Positions 32,096 to 42,188 of a stretch of 64,000 nt of DNA are shown here, piece after piece. Each line of letters begins with the position of its first letter. The first letter of the stretch is position 1. The DNA comes from Aplectana chamaeleonis (Eukaryota > Nematoda > Chromadorea > Rhabditida > Cosmocercidae): positions 62,001 through 126,000 of the forward strand of contig JAPDOI010000897.1 of NCBI GenBank assembly GCA_029168955.1, given 5' to 3'. The notes under the pieces are model-generated. The model was not told where the DNA came from, did no database searches, and saw only the letters and a list, made by a program, of their open reading frames with translations. The position numbers and the translations under genes were made by a program.

Positions 32096-33905
32096 CGGTG
32101 TCCTGCACACTCTTACTAGAGTCCTGCACATATCTAAAGACTTCTCGAAATTTTCTACTGGGGTCCTGCACACATTGCACATTATCCTGCGTACTCCTAC
32201 TAGAGTCCTGCACATAATTCACGACGTCCTGCACACTTCAACTGGGGCCCCGCACACATTTCATGATAAACTGCATTTTCCTACTGAGATCCTGCACACA
32301 TTCTAAGACGTCCTGCATACCCCTACTGCGGTCCTGCACACGTCCCATGATGTCCTACACACTCCCACTAGGGTACTGCACATAATTCACGACGTTCCGG
32401 TAACTCCTACTGGGGTCCTGTACACATTGCATGTTTTCTTGCACACTCCCACTAGGGTCCCGCACATGTTTCACGACGTCCTGCACACTTCTGGGTTTCC
32501 GCACTTATTCCGTGATGTGCAACACACTCTTACTAGGGTCTTGCCCCTATTACACGACGTCCTGCACACTTCTTCTGGGGTCCCGCACACGCTCCATGAT
32601 GTCCTGCACACTCCCACTAGGGTCCTGCACATTTTTCACGACGTCCTGCACACTTCTAACGGGGTCCCGCACGCATTTCATTATAAACTGCACACTCCTA
32701 CAGAGGTCCCGCACACATTCTATGACGTCCTGCATACCCTTACTGCGATCCTGCACACGTCCCATGATGTCCTGCACACTCCTACTGAGATCCTGCACAC
32801 ATTCCATGACATCCTGCACACCCCTACTGCGGTCTTGCACACACTCCATGATGTCGTACACACTTCTACTAGGATCCTACACTTATTTGACGACGTCCTG
32901 CACACTCCTACTGCGGTCCTGCACACATTCCTTGATGTTCTGCACACTCCCACTAGGGTCTTGCACATATTTTCAGACGACCTGCACGCTCCTACCGGGG
33001 TTCTGCACACAATCCATCATATCCTGCTCACTCCTACTACGATCCTGCATTTTTTCACGACGTCCTGTACACTCCTACTGGAGTCCTGGAGACATTCCAT
33101 GACGTAATGCGCACTCCTGCTGGGGTCCTGCACACTTTTCATGATGTCCTACACACTTTTACTAGAGCTCTGCACCTATTTCACGACGTCTGATGTCTTA
33201 CACACTTTTACTAGAGCTCTGCACCTATTTCACGACGTCCTGCACACCCCTACTGGGGTCCCGCACGCTTTCCTTGATGTCCTGCACACTCCTACTGAGG
33301 TCCTGCACACATTCTATGACGTCCTGCATACCCTTACTGCGATCCTGCACACGTCCCATGATGTCCTGCACACTCCTACTGAGGTCCTGCACACACTCCA
33401 TGACATCCTGCACACCCCTACTGGGGTCCTGCACACTTTTCATGATGTCCTACACACTTTTACTAGGGCTCTGCACCTATTTCACGACGTCCTGCACACC
33501 CCTACTGGGGTCCCGCACACTTTCCTTGATGTCCTGCACACTCCTACTGAGGTCCTGCACACATTCTATGACGTCCTGCATACCCTTACTGCGATCCTGC
33601 GCACGTCCCATGATGTCCTGCACACTCCTACTGAGGTCCTGCACACACTCCATGACATCCTGCACACCCCTACTGGGGTCCTGCACACTTTTCATGATGT
33701 CCTACACACTTTTACAAGGGCTCTGCACCTATTTCACGACGTCCTGCATACTCCTAATGGAGTCCCGCGCTCATTTCATGTTGTCCTGCGCACTCCTACT
33801 AGGGTCCTGCACATATTCCACGACGTCCCGGAAACTCCTACTGAGGTCCTGTATACATTGCATGCTGTCTTGCACAGGACATCATGGATTGTGTGCAGGA
33901 CCCCG
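32096..33905. repeat. 42-bp minisatellite M42a, about 1.8 kb
   Basis: The unit is GACGTCCTGCACACTCCTAC followed by TGGGGTCCTGCACACATTCC (42 bp with small variations), repeated about 43 times. A higher-order repeat of 252 bp (six units) is visible: the ACTTTTACTAGRGCTCTGCA block recurs at about 33,207, 33,458 and 33,710. The unit is divisible by three and free of stops in several frames, so frames of 220-270 codons appear on + and about 100 on -; the encoded DVLHTPTGVLHTFH 14-mers are a by-product. It lies in a presumed intron of the protease gene. Confidence 0.95.
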
Positions 33906-34530
33906 GTTGGAGTGACAAGCACGCTCATGCCGATCATTTTTTCCGCAAGGCTACCGTAACCCTCCTTTAAAAAATTTCCAAGGGTCAGCTTGGATATGAG
34001 CAGGGGTGCGTTCCAAGAAGGTTTCCATGGGGAAAAATGGGTCTGATAAGATAAAACGAATTATAGACTAAAAGATTGGTTCATTTCAAACGGTCTCTTG
34101 AACTATCATTGGTTGGTATCAATATCAAATACGATTTCCTTCCGTAGAAATCTTCTTGGAACGCACCCCAGATCGTAATAGCCAACAAACATGTTTGCAC
34201 AATTTCGACCTCCTCAGCCACTTCCCAGTGGCTTCTCGAAGAGAGCGGTGTGTGAATGAATACATACCGCTCCTCTGCCCTTTTCTACACTGCATATTAT
34301 GAGCGTGTGTTATCGTTCGTTATCATGTTTTGTTCAAGAATGGCTACGGTAGCCCTACGGAAAAAATGATCGGCATGGGCGTGCTTGTGTAGTAGTGTGC
34401 AGAAAGTCTAAAGATATGTGCAAGAGCCTAGTAAGAATGTGCAGGACGTTATGGAACGAGTGCGGGACCCCAGTAGGAGTGTTCAGGACGTCGTGAAATA
34501 TGTGGAAGACCCTAGTGGGAGTGTGCAAAA
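33905..34530. mobile_element. Foldback junction of the 42-bp minisatellite
   Basis: The sequence following the array (CAAGCACGCTCATGCCGATC, ATTTTTTCCGCAAGGCTACC) is inverted at 34,337-34,390, and from there to 34,530 the 42-bp units continue on the opposite strand (about three degenerate copies). So the array plus a 50-bp unique tip forms two unequal inverted arms around a spacer of about 375 bp. The spacer hosts a J-family element at 34,001-34,170. Tandem-repeat inverted arms resemble Drosophila Foldback architecture; relationship unproven. Confidence 0.7.
34001..34170. mobile_element. J-family element with CAGGGGTGCGTTCC ends
   Basis: It starts CAGGGGTGCGTTCCAAGAAG and ends CTTCTTGGAACGCACCCC, about 170 bp. 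hAT-like termini, but the flanking 8 bp do not match, so no duplication is claimed. Confidence 0.6.
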
Positions 34531-34604
34531 CAAAAGATACCAAGGTAGACATGATCGATGCCTTACCAATTTGTTTGTAATTCAAGATTGAGTGGAAAGA
34601 TGTA

Positions 34605-34752
34605 ATATCGGCGTGGAGCGTGAAGAGACTTCGCGTTCACTGTTCAAGATTGGCTCAAACTCAGTTCACCTATGTTATAGCATGTAACACCGAGTTTGCG
34701 CCAATCACTAACAGTGAACGCAAAGTCTATTCACGATCCATGCCGAAGTTAT
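34605..34752. mobile_element. MITE F, copy 3
   Basis: Ends ATCGGCGTGGAGCG and CGATCCATGCCGAAGTTAT, with inner GAAGAGACTTCGCGTTCACT and its near-inverse, and the CACCGAG / CTCAGTTC core. It abuts the element at 34,754. Confidence 0.65.
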
Positions 34753-34753
34753 A

Positions 34754-35333
34754 CCCTGTCCCAAACGAGATAACAAGCGAAGAGTCCAAAGTAGCAGCGC
34801 ACCTTCTGCGTCTTTGACATTTTCGGGCGGATTTTCGGACTTAGCGTACCCAAACACGTAGCATGTCCTATCGTAATCCAGAAACAGGTCTGGACGAGCT
34901 TTTCACGTCCTCACTAGTTTTTTCACATGATTGATAACTCTTTTGCAATCTTTTCGCTCGAAATGCTCGTGATACTCACTCTTGATACAGATATTTTTCT
35001 TTGCGTAGCAGGGAAAGTGTTCTAGAATATGGATAACAGCTCGGAGGTCACGAAGTCTTTTGTTTTTGGATCACGATAGGACATACTACATACGTATTTG
35101 CGTAAGGCGTATTTTAGAGTTCCATCGCAGCGCGGCGCGATGAGATGTTTTTTGTGGACATCGATCGATAACGCGCCGCTCGTCGATTCGCATATGAATC
35201 ATGAAATTGCTCCACGCCGCGGTGGAACTCTAAAAAAACCCCTAAGCGACGTCCAAAAACCCGAAAATGTCAGAGACGCAGAGGGTACGCTGGTTCTTTG
35301 AACTCTTGGCTTGCCATCTCGTTTGGGACAGAG
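34754..35333. mobile_element. TA-flanked foldback MITE N
   Basis: The 580-bp element has ends CCCTGTCCCAAACGAGAT and ATCTCGTTTGGGACAGAG with TA on both sides. Pairing continues inwards over GACATTTTCGGG / CCCGAAAATGTC, ATGTCCTATCGTAATCCA / TGGATCACGATAGGACAT and TTTTAGAGTTCCATCGC / GCGGTGGAACTCTAAAA. Confidence 0.8.
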
Positions 35334-35495
35334 TAAAGTTTACCTTTATTCGGTGTTTATTATTGATGTCCCATACATAATATAGTACAAAATAGCAGCT
35401 GCAAGAAAATTTGAAAGTTGATGTACTTCTTTTCGTTTAATTACCTTGAAAATAAGAGAATTTCATCGTCTTCCCCAATTTCGAACTCTCCATAT

Positions 35496-35840
35496 TATAT
35501 ACTGTGCAATTACGAAAAAATGTCGAGCGAACAAAAATCGATAAAAAATTAGTTTGAAAACATTTCGGACGAACGAAAATCTTGGAATTTTTATTCGAAA
35601 TCTTCTCGAAAGAACTTAAATTGAAGAGAAATCGTTTAAAGAAATTGAACGAAAGAAAATCGAAAATATTTTGTTCGACAGAATTTCGGACGAAAATTTT
35701 TTGAAAGAAATCGTTCTACGAAATTTTGAACGAACGAAATTCAATAAAAAAATTCGTTTGACAAATTCTCCAACGAACGGAAAAAATTTTCGGAAATTCT
35801 TCAAAGTTGTTTTCACAAACTTCGTTCGTGTACAACTGTA
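35496..35840. mobile_element. hAT-like element of TTCG-rich repeats, 8-bp duplication CTCCATAT
   Basis: The 345-bp block is filled with CGAACGAAA/TTCGTTCG-type motifs. CTCCATAT occurs directly at 35,488-35,495 and 35,841-35,848. The terminal repeats are poorly matched (TATATACTGTGC versus TACAGTTGTACA when inverted), so the call rests mainly on the exact 8-bp duplication and the resemblance of the interior to the elements at 13.8 and 46.5 kb. Confidence 0.65.
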
Positions 35841-35929
35841 CTCCATATGTTGTCCTGCCATTTTAAGGATCCGGAGGATCAAATCACTTTCTGTGATCAA
35901 GAAAGTCTCCAGCCACTCAGACAAAAACA

Positions 35930-36250
35930 GCCCACTTCCCGCCGGCCATGTCGGCCTAGTCGACTTCGCGCGGCACCAATTTCGTGGGCGTGGCACAGCG
36001 CCCCACTTCCCGCGGAGAGAAAGAGGCTTCCCCGTCTTTCCGCGGAGTGTCGGCGAGCAGTCGGCTATTCCTTGGTGTCATCGAACACTCACTCATCGAT
36101 CCCCACATTGGAATCATCACTGCACCACATTTTAGAGTGGAGCCAATCAACAATTGCTGAGCAGAGAACGCTGTGTTGAGACTCTTTCCGAAACCCGCGC
36201 TGTGTGCGACGCTGGCCTTGGACAGGTGAACCACTGTCCTTTAATGACAT
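35930..36250. other. GC-rich block with competing open frames, unassigned
   Basis: Both strands carry frames of 90-150 codons. Neither has a recognisable domain. It could be an exon or a dispersed repeat; only one copy is present in the window. Confidence 0.3.
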
Positions 36251-36942
36251 CTGCAGGCTGCAAGAAGCAGTGAGTGTAGGAAGCTTCCCCGTATAAGCTC
36301 ACCCCTTACTTGTCAAGAGCAGTTCAAAATTAAATCCCCAGGAGCGGATTTTTCAAATTTTGTTTCAAGAGATCTTTACTTAAAGGGTGATTTTTGAATG
36401 TGCCGCAAACTGGCGGGGCAGAAGGGCCACAGAGTGCGTGTTCAACTTTTATGGGCAGTCAACAAAACAGCGCTGCCGACCAGATGACTAGGTGCGTAGT
36501 AATTGTGTTGCTCTAAGTGACAGATACTTTGCTCTAAAATTCAAAGGTGATCTTTGTTGAAGAGGTGGTTAGTTCGCGGCTGAGGTGTGGCTGATTCGTG
36601 GTCAACCGACGGTCAAAAGCGCGCGGTTGACCTGCGTTAAAAGACAAGATTACTACCACCCCAGAACGTGCACCTTCTACTGGGGAACGGCAGACACTCG
36701 TCTGTCAACGTATTACTTTGGTCAGTGCTGCTATTCTGGAATGCTCTGTTCTGTATTACTTCCTCTGTTGTTTTGCAAGATAGCATGGATCACAAGGTCG
36801 TGCTTAATCATATATGTAAATATATAGACTAAGGAGCGATGAATTTGTTCAATGATATCCGTGTCGCGCTCTTATCGGTCTTTACGCTCAATTATGTTTA
36901 CTTTTCATGACCGAAAAGGCACGACTTCTGACCGTTTACCAG

Positions 36943-37026
36943 ACGATCGCTGGCGCCGGGAATGATATCTCTGCATATCCTGGATCTAAACACACTGCAG
37001 CTTATGCATACGCCGCCATTGGCAAT
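36943..37026 (+). CDS. S1 serine protease, probable internal exon
   Basis: 84 nt (28 codons, phase 0 at both ends), from acceptor CGTTTACCAG to donor GTGAGTGA. It encodes TIAGAGNDISAYPGSKHTAA followed by YAYAAIGN. In nematode S1 proteases the interval between the His and Asp boxes often contains an alternating aromatic stretch of this kind, and the position and strand fit. No catalytic residue lies here, so the assignment is an inference from context, splice sites and composition. Confidence 0.5.
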
Positions 37027-37489
37027 GTGAGTGAATACGGCTTAGTATAAGGTAATTATATCAGGATAATCGGCCAAAAATGCTGTTTTTTTTTTCGTTC
37101 TGAAGTTGGACTCGGAAGGGGAATCCACATTCGATTCCACTATTTGTTCTTTTTAGAAGTGGGTACCTTTACGCGCCAATATCCGCTGGGTGAGAGCAAA
37201 TGTTACTTGCAATCTTCTTTTTTCTTGTGCTCTATACCTGAACCTCGCTCTTCTGCAAAGGAGGGAGAGAGAGTCAAGGCAAGAGAGTATAGAAATAACA
37301 GAGATTCCGAGTAACATTCGCCATTACTCTGTGAATAAATAATTCTTAGGTGAGCCGTTTGCGATTCGAAGAACTTGGATGTTGAGATGCGCCAATCGTC
37401 AAAATATATTTGTTTGTTCATGTGCTGGTCTAGAAGAATAACGCTTCAAAGCATGAAACACATTTAATGACAAAGACGAACAGTTTTAA

Positions 37490-37795
37490 AGGCAGCGGTC
37501 GCGATCAAATATGCTTGCCTTCTTTTCCTCTCTAAACCCTTTTCTACTTTCATTGTTCAATTGTTTTAGTAAATTTGCATTTATTTCTTTCTCTGAAGAT
37601 TTTTGACTGCTGAACATGAGACCGCGATCTTTTTGGGCGGCGCTGTGCACATGTGCACGAATTGACGTCTTTGGACCCTAGAAACTCTAATTCTAGCCCG
37701 TTTTTCACCGCTCTACCTTCCTAGTTCTTCAGCTGTTTTTGATCTAAGCTGATTTTTGTAGTTTTTTTTTGATAATATTTTCATCGTGACCTCTC
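37490..37795 (-). mobile_element. TTAA-flanked MITE A, inverted partial copy
   Basis: TTAA then AGGCAGCGGTCGCGATCAAA and, further in, GACTGCTGAACATGAGACCG, CGTGTGCAC-like and CAGCTGTTTTTGATC blocks are the inverse of MITE A copies at 42-48 kb. The middle is deleted and the other end is degenerate. Confidence 0.7.
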
Positions 37796-38078
37796 CCTAA
37801 CGTAACACTATTTGTTTACAAATTATGCAAAGTACGAGGTGCAAGTAAGAAGCGTCTGCACCTCGCTTAATTTTATGCAGCACGTTTTTCTCGTCCATTG
37901 TTTTCCGAAAATTTTTGCTTGAAATGCTAAAAAAATAGAGATGTACAATAAGATCACTAAATGGGGAGCGAAAATAGTCATACACTAAAGCACTCACCTA
38001 GTTTCCCACTAACTTCGACAGTTGCATTCCTATATGAACACCCCGATGCAATTTATTCCGAGTAGATTGTGTTTGTAG

Positions 38079-38320
38079 CTGTTGCTAATTAAGCCTGCTG
38101 TTCAAAGCTCGGATCCATGCAAGAATGATCCCAGAGATATTGCTATAATCGAGTTGGACGAGGATATACCGAGAGATGAAGCTTCACCGATTTGTTTACC
38201 ATCATTTGGGGCGTCACTGCCGGAAGAGGAGCTAACCGCTGCCGGCTATGGAATAACTGATAAGAGAAATTACATTATTGATGAAATTTTGTTAGATGCT
38301 GTTGTACTCGACACGATCTT
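38079..38320 (+). CDS. S1 serine protease, catalytic aspartate exon
   Basis: After acceptor TTGTGTTTGTAG the frame encodes SSDPCKNDPRDIAIIELDED, then ASPICLPSFG and TAAGYGITD. DIAIIEL carries the Asp102 equivalent; ICLP and AGYG follow in the usual order of the S1 fold. The frame runs to about 38,320, where a Penelope-like 3' end starts on the other strand; no good GT donor is seen before it, so the true exon end is unknown and may have been removed by that insertion. The 38,079 start is the best pyrimidine-rich acceptor; a later AG at 38,114 is possible. Confidence 0.75.
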
Positions 38321-38324
38321 TATG

Positions 38325-38905
38325 GCTTACGTTTCGGAGCAACCTCTTTCTTCAGAGCCTGAAAAAAATCAAACAAAAACTATGTTTACCCGGCCAAACA
38401 TCTCCTAAGCTCCACTAAAATCGAGAACCTAATTTTTGTCACGTAGGTAAGGAGAGGAAAACAGAGAATATTCGGTAACTGGCCAAGAAATCGCTAGTGA
38501 TAAGGGCAGCGTGGAATGTCGATGAAGGGAAACGCCATAGACTACCCTTTGAGATGTTAGAAGGGACGTCTTACGTACGGCCTGAGCTCCCGGGTTATAT
38601 AGAGACCTTCTCCTTTCCGGTTAATTTTGAGATGATGAGCTTGTATAAAAATGCCGCAAAGTTTTTCGCGCCGCGGTTTTAGTCTCTCGGGCCAATATCT
38701 CGACCTTGATATCAAAGTTGTCGCCATTATGCGCAGCGACCCGATGCGCTCCAAGCACTGCAGCTTTCCGATGCCTCTCCTTATCGTCTAGGTATTCTTT
38801 GATCCTGTCATGCAGGGGCCGCGGATAACCGATGTATTTTTCGCTGACGTAAGATCAAATAGACCACACCGCGAGTGTGCAGTCTCCAATCCTGCCAGCC
38901 GGGAA
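38325..38905 (-). pseudogene. Penelope-like element 3' end with GIY-YIG tail and hammerhead-like core
   Basis: Reading the - strand from about 38,860: a frame with PLHDRIKEYLDDKERHRKAA, VLGAHRVAAHNGDNFDIKVE and ILARETKTAARK, then in a shifted frame IFIQAHHLKINRKGEGLY, the conserved INRK tail of the endonuclease. At 38,363-38,338 the - strand reads CTGAAGA, a possible GAG/CTC stem with loop GTTG, then GAAAC: the CUGANGA and GAAA boxes of a hammerhead. It is homologous to 23,985-24,470 and directly abuts the protease Asp exon. Confidence 0.75.
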
Positions 38906-38934
38906 AATAACACAATCGGGTGCAGTACAAATCC

Positions 38935-39649
38935 CGTTTTGGACTGCGGCTCAACATCGCGAAGACCGCGTACATGGAATGTGGCGCGCAAGTGGATGAC
39001 GGATCAATCAAAATTGATGGCACCTACCTCAAAAAAGGGAACTGCTTCAAATATCTCGGCTCTAAGATCACCTCTACAGGCGATAAATCATCGGAAGCTC
39101 AAGGGCGCGTAACAGCCGTTTGGATGAAGTGGAGGGCAACCACGGGGGTGATGTGTGACAAGAAGATTCCACTCCGTCTCAAATCAAAAATTTACAAGGC
39201 GGTAGTGCGACCAATCGCGCTCTACGCTAGTGAATGCTTGCCGACTTATAAAGCTGTCGAACAGTCCCTGCACACTACGGAGATGAGAATGCTTAGATGG
39301 TCATTGGGTATCAGTCTGAGGGACCAGGTCACGAAGGACACTGTGGGTGCCACCTTCGGAGTTGCACCAATAAATGGAAAGATGAAGGAAGCCCGGATGA
39401 GATGGTTTGGACAAGTTCCTACGGAAAGATGCTAGTTCCGTGGCCAAAACTGCACTCAACTTGAAGGTGGCTGGTGTCAGGCCGCGAGATATGCCGAGAA
39501 CGCGCTGGCTCGACCGCGTGAAAACCGACATGGCTGAGGCACGACTTACTCCGGAGGACGCAGCTGACAGGAATAAGTGGAGGACAAGAACCAAACAAGC
39601 GGACCCTACGTCAACGTGGGACAAACGCTTGGAAGAAGAAGAAGAGGGC
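38935..39649 (+). pseudogene. 5'-truncated RTE-like LINE with 13-bp target duplication
   Basis: The frame encodes the C-terminal half of a LINE reverse transcriptase: GTYLKKGNCFKYLGSKITST, KIYKAVVRPIALYASECLP, MRMLRWSLGISLRDQV, then ARMRWFGQV. A one-base shift near 39,410 separates it from FLRKDASSVAKTALNLKVAG and PRTRWLDRVKTDMAEARLTP. The 3' end is a (GAA)n-like tail. GCAGTACAAATCC is directly repeated at 38,922-38,934 and 39,650-39,662, a clean target duplication. The apurinic-type endonuclease and RT catalytic core are missing because of 5' truncation. Confidence 0.88.
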
Positions 39650-40284
39650 GCAGTACAAATCCGGTCTTTAAGACGATTACGAACCAGACAAGTTTTCAGG
39701 TTGTTTGGAGGAGTATCCATCAAGATCATGGAATCATGCAGTTCCTTTTTTTTTCAGACATTTTTTGATCGAAGCGCTCAGTTCGTCGAAGATAAACGCA
39801 TTTTGAAGGAAACTTTACCCCAAATTGACTCTCCTGGTTTTCAGGATGCGAAACAAGGTTTCTGCGCCTGCGCGAATCAAATCCTCTGGAATTTTCTTTC
39901 AAATAGGCTATTTCGCGTGCCCTTTGAATGGATTCCATCTTCTCCTCTCCGGTACACACGATACTTGCTGTTCAAAACATGTTACTTAAAACAGATCTTT
40001 TCGCCTGAGATGGATGTGCGGACAAGAAATGTACGATTATGTTCTTGCTTTGAGGTTTCCGGTACCATTTAAAAACATGTCCTCCATCACGTAAGTGGAC
40101 CTAGACACTCAGGAAAGGTGGCCGAATTTCAACAGGCTTTTCCCTTGTGAACTTTATGATTTCCGATTGAGAGTTTAGAAGGTCAACGCACTGATCCATA
40201 TCTTCTTGTGTGAGGCAGACGATCAAACAATCATCGATTCACCTACAATACACCATGAGGAGGCGAGCCAGTACCGGAGTTTAA

Positions 40285-40745
40285 AGGCAGCATACACGCT
40301 CGTAAACGTGCTTGAGATAACTACGGAAATAGAATGGCATGGCCCAGATTACAACACCTAAGCAATTTGAAGTGTCAAAAACTACCCAGAATGCCGCTAC
40401 ATGAGTTAGAAGTTGGCCCCACCCTGTATTTTCACGCCCCCTGTATTTGCCCTTTTCCTGCAACGCAAGGTTGTCGGGTCATATTCACCGTTGGTACCGT
40501 TGGTAGATTGCCTAACAAGTTAACCACACACGTTACTGAAGACGAAGATGGCCCAACAACCCTGCGTTGGAGGAAAAGGTCAAATACAGGGGGCGTGAAA
40601 ATACAGGGCGGGGCCAACTTCTAACTCATGTAGCGGCATTGTGGGTCGTTTTTGACACTTCAAAATGCGTGGGCATTATGTTGTAAGCCATACGGTTCGA
40701 TTCACATTGTTATCCCAGCCACGTTTACGAGCGTGTATGCTGCCT
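40285..40745. mobile_element. TTAA-flanked foldback MITE Y, copy 2
   Basis: 461 bp, TTAA at 40,281-40,284 and 40,746-40,749, ends AGGCAGCATACACGCTCGTA and TACGAGCGTGTATGCTGCCT. Arms continue over AGAAGTTGGCCCCACCCTGT and GTATTTTCACGCCCCCTGTA, with a short central spacer near 40,500. Confidence 0.88.
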
Positions 40746-40942
40746 TTAAACTTACCCCATAAAGGCGATCGCGATAGTGGGTGCTAGCCGCTGTTCCATA
40801 GCAAGCCCTCTGACCTGTTTAAAATAGCGGCCTGATCATCTGAAAACATTGCAGCTGAGGCCCTCTTCAAGGTTAGGCCAGTTACCAGCTGCGTGAGCGG
40901 ACCTACAGATAGAATAGCTTGGTTCGTCAGTTGTGTCCTTAA

Positions 40943-41385
40943 AGGCAGGGTTCTCGATAAAATTGGTTGTTGTGCTATCACCGTAGAAAGGTAGATCTGG
41001 CCATCATAAAAGTGAAAATAAGTGAAAAATTGGAGAAAAAACGCTCAGGAGAAAGTTATAGCTTGGTGTCCTCCCGTCCCCAAATATCGAGATTTGGGTA
41101 AAAGCCTGTTTTGTCAACTTTTATCCTGCTTCTTGAGTAATTTCTGAACATTTCTAGAGACTACTGATTACTTTAACTGCAAAATAATTGTCGGATAAGC
41201 AAACATTAATGGAAATCGCGTTAATAAGGGGGCCTGCCGACATCAGTAATTAGCCGTTATACTTTGTTTCTGAGCGTTTTTCCCGCGAATTTCCGGGTTT
41301 TTTCACTTACTTTCACTTTTGTGATGGCCAAATCTACATTCTTATGAACAGAGCTAAAAAGCCGTTTTTATCGCAAACCCTGCCT
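40943..41385. mobile_element. TTAA-flanked foldback MITE Z
   Basis: 443 bp, TTAA at 40,939-40,942 and 41,386-41,389. Ends AGGCAGGGTTCTCGATAAAA and TTATCGCAAACCCTGCCT. AAGGTAGATCTGGCCATCAT and AAAGTGAAAATAAGTGAAAA are inverted near 41,285-41,340. Confidence 0.85.
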
Positions 41386-41781
41386 TTAAACAACGGCTAA
41401 ACTTTGACGCAGCACACCTTTCAAACACCTGCGGTTTCCTCGACAATTAGCGCAGCGCTAATTTGAACAACCATTGCTTCATGGAGCCTTTACATCAATG
41501 TGAGTAACGAGCACGCAATGATTTGCTAACCTAAAATCAAGGATCCATCAGCATGTTTGGGTTATTCATTGTCCAGATCATGACGCTCATAAAAGAGTTC
41601 AATTTGACTCTATTCCAGGACCTCGGAACGCCACTACAACGCCTAAACGATTAAGGAAAATCGGATTGTTGGTAATAAAGCAAGATACTGAGAAAAAATG
41701 GATTGAAGCGACATCTGAGAACAGTGCTCTGTGTAGCGTATGTTTAAGGCCAAGGACTTAACATTTCAAAGCGGCATTCAG

Positions 41782-41859
41782 CACAAAAAATTTGAAGACG
41801 AAAAACAGAAAGCAGGTGGAACACTTCTCACGAGCTCCCTCGGAAACATTTGTCACGAA
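41782..41859 (+). pseudogene. S1 serine protease exon before the serine box, with altered splice donor
   Basis: After GGCATTCAG the frame encodes HKKFEDEKQKAGGTLLTSSL then GNICHE. Joined to the next exon it gives ICHE-GDSGSPLF, which matches the C-x-GDSGGPL spacing of S1 proteases exactly. The base pair after the last in-frame codon reads GAAAGTTTTT where GTAAGT would be expected; the in-frame junction demands this position, so a single T-to-A change at the second intron base appears to have destroyed the donor. The exon start could instead be 41,772. Confidence 0.6.
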
Positions 41860-41975
41860 GAAAGTTTTTATCGCCTGTATTCGGCTAAGTTTTCCGCTCC
41901 GTGGGCCGCTTTTGAATGTGTGTTCGATTTTCGTTAGAGAGAAGCATCGTTATCTGAGGAAAATTATTGTTATAG

Positions 41976-42075
41976 GGCGACAGTGGCAGTCCTCTTTTCC
42001 AGTGGAATAATGAGAAAGCAACTGTGGTTGGAATAGCTAAAGGCTCCAATGGTAATTGCGATCCTGCGGCTGAAG
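41976..42075 (+). CDS. S1 serine protease, catalytic serine exon
   Basis: The exon begins right after ATTGTTATAG and ends before GTAATT. It encodes GDSGSPLFQWNNEKATVVGI then AKGSNGNCDPAAE. GDSGSPL contains the nucleophilic serine (family consensus GDSGGPL; the second glycine is Ser), and VVGIAKGS is the following substrate-pocket strand. It ends in phase 1. The terminal exon with the last strand and C-terminal helix was not found before MITE A begins at 42,189. With the His and Asp exons this completes the triad on one strand in the right order. Confidence 0.82.
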
Positions 42076-42188
42076 GTAATTATTCAGTTATTCTATCAAA
42101 AGTTATGTGCACGAAACCCATAATAGTTTCTGAATGGTAGATTCGACAAGTATCAACATAGGAAACAATTTCACCGCTCTTGACTTAA

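Noticed and set aside
32427..33959. Long open frames (226 to 272 codons) encoding 14-residue HTPTGVLHTFHDV-like repeats
   Set aside because: The 42-bp unit is a multiple of three without stops, so several frames on both strands are open at once; no start, signal or splice support.
34001..34170. 8-bp duplication for the CAGGGGTGCG element
   Set aside because: The flanking octamers GATATGAG and ATCGTAAT do not match, so hAT membership is only suggested by the end sequence.
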